A stretch of DNA of 64,000 nucleotides from Chitinophagaceae bacterium (GTDB lineage: Bacteria > Bacteroidota > Bacteroidia > Chitinophagales > Chitinophagaceae). Below, piece by piece: positions 19,047-29,408 of this stretch. The DNA lies in assembly GCA_947446645.1 (NCBI GenBank), contig CANFHA010000007.1, positions 186,001-250,000 of the forward strand. The letters run 5' to 3'. The translations under genes and the position numbers were made by a program. Positions within the stretch are counted from its first letter, which is position 1; each line of letters starts with the position of its first letter. A model generated the notes under the pieces. That model had not been told where the DNA came from, searched no databases, and saw only the letters and a list, made by a program, of their open reading frames with translations.

Positions 19047-22000
19047 TTACTTTTCTATCACAAAATGGAATACCATGTTCTCCGTATCACTCTTCACATT
19101 CAGCAGGTACATACCATTTGCAAGCATATTGCTTAGCTGTATCTGTTCATTTATCTTTTTCTGACCTGATATTCTCTTTTCATAAACTACCTGGCCCAGC
19201 ATGTCAGTGATCTTCACATCTACATCTTCGGCAGTCGCCATTGAACCCTTCAGCGTAAAGGAACCATTGTTAGGATTTGGTATAAGCGCAAGGTCGGCAA
19301 CACCATGATTGATGTCATGCACACCCGTCAGCACTGAGTCGACTATTATTACGCCTGCTTCACGTGTTGCTGACCCGCAAACACTGAGCCCGGTAACCTT
19401 ACAGCTCACGGAGTCCAGGTTGTTGAACGTATTGCTGATGAAGGTATCGTTAGTAGCACCTGGCACAGGAATTCCGTTTATTTCCCATTGGTAGGAAAGA
19501 CTGATGCCGGTAAATACTACGTCGGCTATAAGCGTTTCAGTAGTGCCTGCCGGTATGTGGGTGCCAGGTATAGCAATTATGCTTACAGAAGGTATAGCTA
19601 TTGGCGGCACCGTCATGTTAATTGAGTTGGTACTGTGCACCGAATCCAGCAGCGTACAGGTCAGTGAGCTGTACATCCAGCAAATAACATTGTCACCATC
19701 TATTGCAAGGAAGGTATAGGTAGAGCCTGTCCCTTCATATATCCCGTTCTTGGCCCATGAATAGACTGGTATGGTACCACCATTTACAGGCGAGGGAGTA
19801 AGTGTAACCGGCGTACCAGGACAAACTGAGTCACCAGGACTTGCAGAGATTGTTACTGAAGGCATGAGACCTGTAGTAGTGGTCATCACTACCGCCCCTA
19901 TAGCCGTAGCAGGAGACACGCAAGAGGAACTGCTCGTGAGCTGCACAGAAACTATATCACCGCTTGTGGGTATATAGCTGTACGTACTTCCTGAACTTAC
20001 ACTCACGCCGTTCACATACCAGATATAAGACGGAGTAAGGCCGCCGTTCACAGGAATTGGGGTGAAAGTAGCTGTAGTGCCAACACAGATAGTAGTACCC
20101 GGAGATACATTAATCGCCACCGTTGGCGGTACAGGGAAATTGATAGATACGTCAGCCGTACCGGTCATGTACTGAGAGCAACCTGTAGTAAGATTCTTTG
20201 CAAAAACGGTATAACTACCGGCAAGCAGGTATGGTCCAAAATCAAGAGCAGCGCCTGTGCCCAGCAGTGTTGCTACCGGGGAGGATCCGAAATACAAGGT
20301 ATAGCTGATACCGGGATCCGAACCGTTAAGCCCAATAGTTACGCCAGTGCCACCTGAGCAATAAGCGCCGCCGCCAATTACATTATAATTAGGAGGAAGC
20401 ATATTAACCGTTACGGTTGTACCGGTGATACAGCCGATACCAAGCGAATAAGAAATACCTGCAACACCTGATGCGATGCCGGTAACGTTACCAGTGGCGT
20501 CTATAGTCGCTACTCCGGGATTGCTGCTTATCCAGATGCCGCCACCTGGCAGATCAGTAGCCAGTGCCGTTGAGCCTACGCACATTTGGCTGACTAATGT
20601 TACAGGATTAAGCAGGTTTACCGTTACGGTCTTGGTCGCAACGCACGCCGGGGCTATAAAATAGGATATAACCGCTGTGCCTGCACTAATTCCTGACACT
20701 ACTCCAGTTGGTACTATTCCTACGCCTGGCGATACCGAAGCAATAAGCGCGTTACTGCTTGACCATGTACCATCCGTCACAGTATCGCTGAGATTAATGG
20801 TATTGCCCTGGCAGAGTACACCTGGACCTAATATTGGCCGCGGTGCCGCATGAACAGTAACTGTGGTGGCTGTAGCAGCCGTACCACAGCTATTTGTAAC
20901 TAAATAAGATATTACCCCTGTACCGGTAGTAACACCTGACACCACTCCTGACGTACTGCCTATTGTTGCAATAGTTGGAGATACGGAGCTCCAGACCCCT
21001 GTGCCGCTACCGCCGCTGGCAGGGTCGCTAAGTGTCACGGTTGTACCCGGACAAACCACCATTCCACCCATTATCGTACCCGCAATAGGAGCGGGATCTA
21101 CTGTTACAATTGTTGTTGTATACGCAGATCCGCACACGTTTGTAGCGGTATAGGTGATCGTAGAAGTGCCCAATGCCAGCCCGGTCCAGAAACCAGTAGA
21201 TGTTATAGAAGCCACAGTTGGAACACTTGAAGCCCATGAACCGCCTGTCACAGCATCGCTCAGCGTAGCCGTGCCACCTGGACAAACTATCTTAAGACCG
21301 GTTATAGTACCTGCAAAGGGTAATGGATTGATTGTAACTACCGCGGTGGCATAGTCCGTACCGCAGCTGTTAGTTACTGCAAAAGTTATTATTGATGTAC
21401 CCGTAGCCGCGCCGGTTACTATTCCGGATGTGCCTACGGTGGCCAGGGCAGGAGAATAGCTGCTCCATACGCCAGGCCCATTGCCGGTAATATCAGTAAG
21501 TGCCGTTGTATTCGACGGACATACACTTAAAGTGCCAGTGATCGTTCCTGCTATTGGTAAAGGGTTCACTGTTACAACAACGCTTGCAGCAACAGTGCCG
21601 CAGCCATTGGTTACTGTATAAGAAATAATAGAAGTACCCGCAGCTACGCCGCTGACAACACCAGATGTGCCAACTGTAGCAAAGCCTGTTGAAAGGCTGC
21701 TCCATACACCACCGCCAGCTGCATCTGTTAATGCAGTGGTAGTTGCCGGGCATAGCGTAAGCGATCCGGTGATCACACCTGCCACAGGCGAAGGATTCAC
21801 CGTTACCACAGCCGTTGTAAGGCAGCCGGTCGGCAATGTGTAGGTAATTGTAGTTGTACCGGCTACTATAGAGTTTACTACTCCAGTAGTAGAAATGGTA
21901 CCTACAGCTGCATTACTGCTTGACCATGTGCCACCTGTGGTCAAATCGGAAAGAGATGTAGTTAATCCCGAGCAAACGGTAAGTGATCCCAATATTGCTG

Positions 22001-25000
22001 TTGGCACCGGATTCACCGTTGCTACAGTTGTCACATAGCAACCTGCTCCTATGGCATAGCTGATTGTTGCGGTACCCGCAGTACCTCCGGTCATAACACC
22101 GGATAGAGACCCAATTGTGGCAACACCCAACGTGTTGCTGCTCCATGTTCCACCAGCTGTAAGATTGCTCAGGGTTGTAGAGAGGCCGGAGCATACAATT
22201 GGTGTTCCAAGTATACCCGCTGGTGTAGAGTTCACTGTCATGAGAGCTGTGATTATACAACCGGTCGGTATCCTATAGGTAATATTAACTGTACCCACAC
22301 TGTTCCCGGTTACCACGCCCGTTCCGGATCCAATGCTTGCATTAGCATTGCTTGCGCTCCACGTTCCTGAAGCTGTTACATCGCTAAGGGCAGTAGTAAA
22401 CCCTACACATACCGCAAGTCCACCTGTTATTGCAGCGGGTAGCGGATTAACGGTAACTGTTGCAGTATTGATACAACCCGTAGATAAAGTATAAGTAACA
22501 GTCGCATTGCCAGCCGTTGATCCGGTTATTATTCCGCTACCAGCACCGATACCCACACTGCCTGTACCGGCAGCCGTAGTCCATGTGCCGCCTGCGGGAG
22601 TTGAATTAAGTGTTGCAGTAAGTCCCACGCATACCGGGTTGTTGCCAGTTATTGCGGTAGGATTAGCATTTACTGTTACTATTGCGGTATTGATACATCC
22701 TGTACCAAGGGTATAGGTAACCCTTGCTGTTCCTGTTGTAGATCCCGTTACCACACCGGTTGCAGGTGATATCGTCACACTGCCGCTTGCAGCAGTAGTA
22801 GACCATGTGCCGCCTGCAGGTGTGGAATTCAGTGTTCCAGTCAGCCCCACACATACTGGTGTATTTCCTGTAATTGTACCTGGATTTGCATTCACGGTCA
22901 CTTCTGCTACAGCTATACAGCCAGTATTCAGTGTATAGGTTACATTGGCTGTGCCTGCTGTATTTCCTGTAATTATGCCTGTGCCTGAACCAATACCCAC
23001 ACTTCCAGTGCCTGCGGTAGTTGTCCACGTACCACCTGATGGTATCGAGTTCAGCGTTGTTGTCAGCCCTATACATACCGGTATATTGCCCGTCACAGAC
23101 GTTGGGTTTGGATTTATGGTTACTATGGACGTATTCAGACAACCGGTTCCGAGTGTATAAGTTACGGTTGCCGTACCTGCCGTGTTGCCTGTGGCAACAC
23201 CGGTTGCCCCCACAATTGATATACTACCGGTTCCAACTGCAGTAGTCCATGTGCCTCCTGCAGGAGTTGAATTTAATGTGATCGTCAAACCCACGCAAAC
23301 TGGGATATTTCCGGCTACTGTAGTTGGGTTAGGATTGATCGTGGCGATTGCTGCAGCAAAGCAGCCAGTAGCTATTGTATAAGTCGTGTTAGCCGCACCA
23401 GCTGCTACACCGGTAATTACTCCGGTACCCGCACCTATGCTCACGCCTCCGGTACCAGCAGTGGCTGTCCATGTTCCGCCAGCAGGAGTCGAATTGAGTG
23501 TAGCTGTCAAACCTACACATACCGGGATATTGCCGGTAATAGCCGTTGGGTTCGGATTTACTGTTATATCAGTAACAGCTGTACAACCTGTACCAAGTGT
23601 ATAGGTAATAGTAGAAGTACCCACGATCAGGCCGGTTACGTTACCGGAACCATCTACCGACGTGTTACTGTTACTGGCAGACCATGTGCCTCCGCCGCCA
23701 TCAGTAAGTGCCGTTGTTGCACCTACACACACTGTTTTTATACCTGATATTGCTGCCGGTGTTGCAGTCGCAGTTACTGTTGTAGTAACGATACAACCTG
23801 TTCCCAGTGCATAAGTTATAGTTGAAGTACCTACAGTATTACCGGTCACAATTCCGGTGCTGCCTACCGAGACATTACCATTGCTGCTTGTCCAGGTACC
23901 ACCTGCCGGAGTAGTAGTTAATGTAGTGGTTAGGCCCACACACATTGCTGTGCCGCCTGTAACCGGTGTTGGGTTTGCATTAACCGTCACTGTTGCCGCT
24001 GCTATGCAACCGGTGCTGAGCGTATAGGTTACCAACGCATTACCTGCCGTGCCACCCGTAATTACACCAGTACCCGCTCCGATACTCACACTGCCGGTGC
24101 CTGCACCGGTTGTCCATGTACCGCCTGCTGGCGTGGAATTAAGCGTTGCTGTCAACCCCACGCATACCGGCACATTACCGGTAACTGCAGTAGGGTTTGA
24201 GTTTATTGTCACCTCTGTTATTATGTTACACCCTGTACCAAGCGTATAAGTTACCGTGGCTGTTCCAGCAGTCGTCCCGGAGATAACACCGGTACCTGCG
24301 CCAATACCAATAGTACCGCTGCCTGCAGTGGTGGTCCATGTACCACCTGCTGGTGTGGAATTTAATGTAGCCGTAAGGCCTATACATACCGGGGTGTTAC
24401 CAGTTGTTGCAGTTGGATTGCCATTTACAGTTACTGTAGCCGATGCTATACACCCTGTGCTTAAGGTATAGGTCACCGTTGCATTGCCAGCAGTAGAACC
24501 CGTGATAACACCAGATCCGGCGCCAATAAGTAAACTACCGGTTCCGGCTGCAGTGGTCCATGTGCCGCCCGCTGGAGTTGAGCTAAGTGTTGCCGCCAGC
24601 CCCACACATACCGGCACATTGCCGGTTATAGCCGCAGGATTGGCATTTACAGTAACGATAGCAGCTATGATACAACCCGTGCCTAATGTATAAGTGACAT
24701 TTGCAGTTCCTGCGGTGCCGCCGGTAATTATACCAGTGCCGGCACCTATAGTTACACTACCTGTTGCAGAAGTTGTAGTCCATGTGCCTCCAGCTGGTGT
24801 AGAGTTCAATGTTGCTGTAAGTCCAACACATACAGGTGCATTACCTGTTATAGTAGTTGGATTAGGATTAATTGTTGAAACAGCCGTCACGAGGCAGCCC
24901 GTACTAAGTGTATAGGTAACGTTAGCAGTTCCCTGCGTGCTACCTGTTATTATTCCTGTTCCCGCAGCTATACCCACACTGCCCGTCCCTGCGGTCGTGG

Positions 25001-28000
25001 TCCAGGTACCACCTGCCGGCGTTGAGTTCAGAGTAGCTGTTAGACCCACACATACCGGGTTATTTCCGGTAACTATAGTTGGGTTCGCATTAACGGTTAC
25101 TGTTGCAGTAGATATGCACCCTGCACCAAGGTCATAGGTCACGGTGGCATTGCCTGCAGAGGTACCAGTAATAATACCGGCGCCGCCAATACCCACGCTG
25201 CCTGTACCAGCCGCAGTTGTCCATGTCCCACCCGCAGGCGTGGAGTTCAGAGAAGCCGTAAGTCCCACACATAGGGGAGCATTCCCTGTTATAGCAGTTG
25301 GAGAAGTATTCACGGTGACAATTGCCGTTACATTACACCCAGTGCCCAAAGTATAGGTTACATTAGCAGTGCCTGTCGTTCCTCCCGTTACTACTCCGGT
25401 ACCCGCACCTATTCCCACGCTACCAGTAACTGCGCTTGTTGTCCACGTACCGCCGGCGGGTGTTGTATTTAGTGTTATTGTTAAGCCTGTGCATACCGGC
25501 ACATTGCCGGTTATAACGGCAGGAGTTGTGTTAATAGTTACTATTGCGGTAACATCGCACCCCGTTGCCAGTGAATAGGTCACCATAGCCGTACCTGCGG
25601 CCAGGCCACCCACAATACCTGAAGATCCACCTATTGCCATAGCGCCCGTTCCGCTTGAAGCCGTCCAAGTGCCGCCTGCAGGTGTTGAGTTCAACGTTAC
25701 TATAGAGCCGACACATACCGGGGCATTTCCGCCTATTGTTGTCGGGTTTGGATTTATGGTTGCAATATCTGTCGCCTTACAGCCCGTGCTAACTGTATAA
25801 GTTACATTGGCAGTGCCGGCTGTTGCACCAGTGATGATACCGGTACCTGCGCCAATGGTCACGCTTCCTGTCGCGCTTGTAGTAGTCCAGGTGCCACCGG
25901 CAGGTGTAGTATTTAACGTGGCTGTAAGACCAACACATACAGGCACATTCCCCGTAATAGGGGTTGGGTTAGCATTTATTGTTACTTCCGCAGCTATTAT
26001 GCAGCCAGTCGACAGCGTATAAGTAACCGTGGCGGTCCCCTGGGTTGTACCGGTAATTACACCTGTACCAGCACCTATGCCTACGCTGCCCGTACCTGCG
26101 GCTGTGGTCCATGTACCGCCGGCAGGTGTAGCATTCAAAGTGGCAGTTGCACCCACACATACAGGGGCATTGCCTGTTACTGCGGTAGGGTTGCCGTTTA
26201 CTGTTACTATCGCGTTTACGTTACAGCCACCTGTTAATGTGTAGGTAACGTTTGCCGTACCGGCTGTGCTGCCCGTGATAACGCCGGTGCCGCCACCAAC
26301 ACCTACACTACCCGTGCCAGCCGATGTGGTCCATGTACCACCCGCTGGTGTAGAGTTAAGTGATGTAGTTAGTCCCACGCAAACAGGCGCGTTGCCCGAT
26401 ATCGCCGTAGGCATTATATTTATTGTCACTGTGCTTACTGCGTAGCAGCCCGTAGCAAGTGTATATGTTACCATCGCAGTTCCAGCTGTAGAGCCGGTTA
26501 CCACCCCGGTCCCCGCGCCTATACCAACACTGCCGGCACCAGCACTGGTCGTCCATGTGCCGCCGGCTGGTGTAGAATTCAAAGTTATAGTTTGGGTGGC
26601 GCATACAGGCGTATTTCCGGTAATCGCCGTCGGATTATTGTTAACAGTTACCGTTGCAGTTGCAGTACAGCCAGCACCAAGAGAATAGGTTACAGTAGCA
26701 TTTCCTGCTGTATTTCCGGTTATTATCCCGGTTCCACTGCCGATCAGTATGCTGCCCGTGCCTGAAGCAGTTGTCCATAAACCGCCACCAGGTGTAGAGT
26801 TAAGAGCAACGTTAGCTCCTACACACACAGGCACGTTTCCTGTTATTCCAGTAGGTGTGGTATTTACCGATACGGTGGTCGCTACATAACATGTACCCAA
26901 GGTATAGGTTACATTGGCTGTACCTACGGTCAGCCCTGTTACCACGCCCCCTGCTACACCCACGCTGCCTGTGCCAGTAGTAGTGCTCCATATGCCGCCT
27001 GCAGGTGTAGATGTCAGCGTTGTTGTAAGACCGGCGCACATACTCGTAAATCCGGAAAGAGAGGTTGGAGAAGGTGTCACAGTGACTATTATACTCGCCG
27101 GGGTACCACAGGCGGTTGTATAAAATACGGTTGCTGTTCCAGAGGTCACGCCTGTTACAAGGCCGGAAACCGGATTCACAGTCACACTGCCGGTACCTGC
27201 AGTAGTGCTCCATGTCCCCCCCGCAGCACCATCTGTAAGTGTAGACGTCGCCCCAACACAAAATGCAGTTACGCCTCCTATAGGAGTTGGCGCGGTTGTC
27301 ACAGTCACAACAATGCTCGCATCCGGAGCGCATCCGGTAGTATATGAAATGGTAGAAGTACCTATAGACACCGCTGAAACTAATCCGCTAACAGCATCAA
27401 TTGTGGCAACTGAGCCATTGCTGCTGCTCCAGGTTCCCCCGGTAGCTGCGTCACTCAGCGAACTCGTGCCGCCTGTACACAACACCGTTGAACCTGATAT
27501 AACCGTTGGTATCCCGGTCACTGCGATCGGTAATGTAATGATACAGGTGCCGCCAAATGAGTAAGTAATATCTACCGTTCCCGCAGCCACACCTGTGAGC
27601 GTAGTTGGTGAGCCGGAAGAACCAATTGTTGCTATACTTGTATTGCTGGTGCTCCAGGTTCCTCCTGGGGTCAAATCTATCACGTTAGTTGTTCCACCCT
27701 GGCAAACCGTAGTGGGGCCAATGATGGAACTTGGCACAGGGGTTATGGTGACAACCCGTGTAACCCAGCACGTAGGACTGGTATTATAGGTAACAGTTGC
27801 GGTACCCGTAGAAACCCCGGTCATCACACCCAGTGGATCTATGGTTACAGAGCCTGTTCCCGCACTTGTGGTCCATGTGCCACCTGTGGTTGCATCAGTT
27901 AACGCAGAGTTATAGCCTATACACACGCTCCCAAGCCCGGTTATAGCACTCGGGGCATTGGCAACAGTCACAATCATAGTAGCATAGCATGAGCCTGCGG

Positions 28001-28847
28001 TATAAGTAATTATTGCGGTACCAGCGGTTACACCAGTCACAATCCCCGTCGGGCTCACGGTAGCATTGCCGCTTCCACTAGACCAAGTACCACCACTTGT
28101 AACATCTGTCAATGCCGTCGTACTGCCCACACAAACTACAGCAGTGCCAGTGATAGGCGTTGTGCCCGCATTTACCGTAACCACTTTCGTCGCGAAACAA
28201 TTGCCTACTTTATAGGTTATCGTTGATGTCCCCAGTGTTACACCAGTCACTACGCCTGTTCCCGACCCCACAGTAGCAACACCGGTAGTACTGCTGCTCC
28301 ATGTACCACTAGCCGTAGCATCTGTAAGCGTGGTGGTTGAGCCTATACAAACAGTATATGTACCTAAAATGGCAGTGGGTGGCGGGTTCACAAGCACTGT
28401 TTGCGTGTTGGAAGTAAATGGGCCGGTGCACGTCCCGGCTGTCGACCATGTGACATATGCAAAATAATAAAAAGTGCCTGGCGTTGTTGTTAACGGTACG
28501 TAGTTAAGCGTGCCAGTGCCGCCGGCAGGGCTTGTAAATGCTGTAGGAGCTCCTAGAGGTGTTGATGTTCCAATCGCTGTGCCACCGGTAGTGTTGTAGT
28601 ACCACTGTGCGGTGCAAGCGGTTCCTCCTGAAAAGACACCACCACCAGGAGTACACTGATCATAGGTAAGTGTATTTGAAGTGGCTACATCATTCTGGCA
28701 ATAGGTAGTTGTACCAGCGTAAGAAACTGTTGTAGAAGGTGTATAAAGTTGCGTTATGCAAGAAGATTGGCTTATAGATATAAAACCAAGTAAAAGAAGC
28801 AAGTAGAAGTTGTTAAGTCGTTGACCTTGGGGTAAGAGTAGCTTCAT
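19047..28847 (-). CDS. Giant T9SS-secreted repeat protein 2 (3266 aa, putative adhesin)
   Basis: Order of parts: a signal peptide (hydrophobic LLLLLGFISIS, then SSC; the residues before the Cys do not make a good lipobox); an N-terminal cysteine-bearing beta domain (about 35-155, TYCQND ... FYYFAYVTWS) with no counterpart in its neighbour; about 36 Ig-like repeats (about 157-2816), mostly of 74 residues with the core VCVGLTATLNSTPAGGTW; a tail beginning MLPPNYN that matches the neighbour module for module; and a T9SS type A sorting domain (IPNPNNGSFTLKG ... GMYLLNV ... FHFVIEK). Repeats 31-36 resemble those of the neighbour, while the central ones form a separate subfamily. It is probably a surface-exposed adhesin or filament, by analogy. 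Arrangement and shared tail indicate an old tandem gene duplication. Confidence 0.92.
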   Translation of the reverse strand: MKLLLPQGQRLNNFYLLLLLGFISISQSSCITQLYTPSTTVSYAGTTTYCQNDVATSNTLTYDQCTPGGGVFSGGTACTAQWYYNTTGGTAIGTSTPLGAPTAFTSPAGGTGTLNYVPLTTTPGTFYYFAYVTWSTAGTCTGPFTSNTQTVLVNPPPTAILGTYTVCIGSTTTLTDATASGTWSSSTTGVATVGSGTGVVTGVTLGTSTITYKVGNCFATKVVTVNAGTTPITGTAVVCVGSTTALTDVTSGGTWSSGSGNATVSPTGIVTGVTAGTAIITYTAGSCYATMIVTVANAPSAITGLGSVCIGYNSALTDATTGGTWTTSAGTGSVTIDPLGVMTGVSTGTATVTYNTSPTCWVTRVVTITPVPSSIIGPTTVCQGGTTNVIDLTPGGTWSTSNTSIATIGSSGSPTTLTGVAAGTVDITYSFGGTCIITLPIAVTGIPTVISGSTVLCTGGTSSLSDAATGGTWSSSNGSVATIDAVSGLVSAVSIGTSTISYTTGCAPDASIVVTVTTAPTPIGGVTAFCVGATSTLTDGAAGGTWSTTAGTGSVTVNPVSGLVTGVTSGTATVFYTTACGTPASIIVTVTPSPTSLSGFTSMCAGLTTTLTSTPAGGIWSTTTGTGSVGVAGGVVTGLTVGTANVTYTLGTCYVATTVSVNTTPTGITGNVPVCVGANVALNSTPGGGLWTTASGTGSILIGSGTGIITGNTAGNATVTYSLGAGCTATATVTVNNNPTAITGNTPVCATQTITLNSTPAGGTWTTSAGAGSVGIGAGTGVVTGSTAGTAMVTYTLATGCYAVSTVTINIMPTAISGNAPVCVGLTTSLNSTPAGGTWTTSAGTGSVGVGGGTGVITGSTAGTANVTYTLTGGCNVNAIVTVNGNPTAVTGNAPVCVGATATLNATPAGGTWTTAAGTGSVGIGAGTGVITGTTQGTATVTYTLSTGCIIAAEVTINANPTPITGNVPVCVGLTATLNTTPAGGTWTTTSATGSVTIGAGTGIITGATAGTANVTYTVSTGCKATDIATINPNPTTIGGNAPVCVGSIVTLNSTPAGGTWTASSGTGAMAIGGSSGIVGGLAAGTAMVTYSLATGCDVTAIVTINTTPAVITGNVPVCTGLTITLNTTPAGGTWTTSAVTGSVGIGAGTGVVTGGTTGTANVTYTLGTGCNVTAIVTVNTSPTAITGNAPLCVGLTASLNSTPAGGTWTTAAGTGSVGIGGAGIITGTSAGNATVTYDLGAGCISTATVTVNANPTIVTGNNPVCVGLTATLNSTPAGGTWTTTAGTGSVGIAAGTGIITGSTQGTANVTYTLSTGCLVTAVSTINPNPTTITGNAPVCVGLTATLNSTPAGGTWTTTSATGSVTIGAGTGIITGGTAGTANVTYTLGTGCIIAAIVTVNANPAAITGNVPVCVGLAATLSSTPAGGTWTTAAGTGSLLIGAGSGVITGSTAGNATVTYTLSTGCIASATVTVNGNPTATTGNTPVCIGLTATLNSTPAGGTWTTTAGSGTIGIGAGTGVISGTTAGTATVTYTLGTGCNIITEVTINSNPTAVTGNVPVCVGLTATLNSTPAGGTWTTGAGTGSVSIGAGTGVITGGTAGNALVTYTLSTGCIAAATVTVNANPTPVTGGTAMCVGLTTTLTTTPAGGTWTSSNGNVSVGSTGIVTGNTVGTSTITYALGTGCIVTTTVTATATPAAISGIKTVCVGATTALTDGGGGTWSASNSNTSVDGSGNVTGLIVGTSTITYTLGTGCTAVTDITVNPNPTAITGNIPVCVGLTATLNSTPAGGTWTATAGTGGVSIGAGTGVITGVAAGAANTTYTIATGCFAAAIATINPNPTTVAGNIPVCVGLTITLNSTPAGGTWTTAVGTGSISIVGATGVATGNTAGTATVTYTLGTGCLNTSIVTINPNPTSVTGNIPVCIGLTTTLNSIPSGGTWTTTAGTGSVGIGSGTGIITGNTAGTANVTYTLNTGCIAVAEVTVNANPGTITGNTPVCVGLTGTLNSTPAGGTWSTTAASGSVTISPATGVVTGSTTGTARVTYTLGTGCINTAIVTVNANPTAITGNNPVCVGLTATLNSTPAGGTWTTAAGTGSVGIGAGSGIITGSTAGNATVTYTLSTGCINTATVTVNPLPAAITGGLAVCVGFTTALSDVTASGTWSASNANASIGSGTGVVTGNSVGTVNITYRIPTGCIITALMTVNSTPAGILGTPIVCSGLSTTLSNLTAGGTWSSNTLGVATIGSLSGVMTGGTAGTATISYAIGAGCYVTTVATVNPVPTAILGSLTVCSGLTTSLSDLTTGGTWSSSNAAVGTISTTGVVNSIVAGTTTITYTLPTGCLTTAVVTVNPSPVAGVITGSLTLCPATTTALTDAAGGGVWSSLSTGFATVGTSGVVSGVAAGTSIISYTVTNGCGTVAASVVVTVNPLPIAGTITGTLSVCPSNTTALTDITGNGPGVWSSYSPALATVGTSGIVTGAATGTSIITFAVTNSCGTDYATAVVTINPLPFAGTITGLKIVCPGGTATLSDAVTGGSWASSVPTVASITSTGFWTGLALGTSTITYTATNVCGSAYTTTIVTVDPAPIAGTIMGGMVVCPGTTVTLSDPASGGSGTGVWSSVSPTIATIGSTSGVVSGVTTGTGVISYLVTNSCGTAATATTVTVHAAPRPILGPGVLCQGNTINLSDTVTDGTWSSSNALIASVSPGVGIVPTGVVSGISAGTAVISYFIAPACVATKTVTVNLLNPVTLVSQMCVGSTALATDLPGGGIWISSNPGVATIDATGNVTGIASGVAGISYSLGIGCITGTTVTVNMLPPNYNVIGGGAYCSGGTGVTIGLNGSDPGISYTLYFGSSPVATLLGTGAALDFGPYLLAGSYTVFAKNLTTGCSQYMTGTADVSINFPVPPTVAINVSPGTTICVGTTATFTPIPVNGGLTPSYIWYVNGVSVSSGSTYSYIPTSGDIVSVQLTSSSSCVSPATAIGAVVMTTTTGLMPSVTISASPGDSVCPGTPVTLTPSPVNGGTIPVYSWAKNGIYEGTGSTYTFLAIDGDNVICWMYSSLTCTLLDSVHSTNSINMTVPPIAIPSVSIIAIPGTHIPAGTTETLIADVVFTGISLSYQWEINGIPVPGATNDTFISNTFNNLDSVSCKVTGLSVCGSATREAGVIIVDSVLTGVHDINHGVADLALIPNPNNGSFTLKGSMATAEDVDVKITDMLGQVVYEKRISGQKKINEQIQLSNMLANGMYLLNVKSDTENMVFHFVIEK
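20400..28379 (-). repeat. Coding tandem array of about 36 Ig-like repeats (222-bp period in the core)
   Basis: About 36 copies can be counted by their VC-G / GGTW / TGC signatures. Copies 8-27 (about 22,440-26,850) follow a 74-codon period and carry a GxGAGTGVITG insertion typical of this array, except copies 21-22, which are of the shorter N-terminal type. Copies 31-34 carry the CP signature of the neighbouring gene. Two cysteines per copy are kept throughout. Confidence 0.88.
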
Positions 28848-29357
28848 AAGTTAGTATTTAGTTGCTGTTTTATGATCTTTACGAGTTAGTTTAATTATTT
28901 TTTTCCTTTATATTTTATCTGATTATTCTATTTAAGCTGACATAACGCTTAAAAACAATTCCTTTAATCACTCGCAATCTCACCATCATATAGGATTAGT
29001 ACACCAAAATTTTTTTGAGGTTTCAAAGTATAATATTATTTAATTTATTCTCCCAAATTTACAAAAAAATTTTACAAAATATCCGCTTATCACAACGGAA
29101 ATATTAATGATTAACTTTCAATTAATATTATATAGCCAATAAATAATATGAGCAAAAACGATGCCATAATTCGTATTCTGTAAATGGCGGGCGATGTCGA
29201 AACTAAAATTTGGCGCTTATCGCACTCAGGAACAAGATATTTTCTTCATGCGATAAATAGTCAATTAGCGCCTGAATTTTTTCAGCGATTATCCGAATTT
29301 GCCAAGCATTTATTCAATTAATAAAATCATAACTGACCAACGTCGGTCCTCCATCAG
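28848..29357. other. A+T-rich intergenic region with an imperfect inverted repeat
   Basis: About 510 bp lie between the divergent second giant gene and the cysteine desulfurase promoter. The right part holds an inverted repeat: GGCGC (29212-29216) plus TTATCGCA (29217-29224) against TGCGATAA (29249-29256) and GCGCC (29268-29272), with 24 bp inside and an 11-bp bulge. No credible gene is visible. The promoter of the giant gene must be here, but no clear TAnnTTTG box precedes it. Confidence 0.5.
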
Positions 29358-29387
29358 TTGGGGTTATATATATTATGGTTAACTTTG
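29358..29387 (+). promoter_or_regulatory. Promoter of the cysteine desulfurase gene
   Basis: TTG (29358-29360), 19-bp spacer, TAACTTTG (29380-29387): an exact match to the Bacteroidota -33/-7 consensus. The expected transcript start is near 29393, giving a leader of about 15 nt before the ATG at 29409. The open frame technically extends up to the TTG of the -33 box, so that TTG is not the start codon. Confidence 0.8.
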
Positions 29388-29408
29388 CCACAATACAATA
29401 TTCCTATA

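Noticed and set aside
10287-28379. Regularly spaced repeats that could suggest a CRISPR array
   Set aside because: The units are 222-231 bp, fully in frame, contiguous and without unique spacers. They encode Ig-like domains.
29358-29408. Seventeen extra codons at the start of the cysteine desulfurase
   Set aside because: They begin at a TTG that is the -33 promoter element, and the family N-terminus starts at MSRIYFDNAATT.
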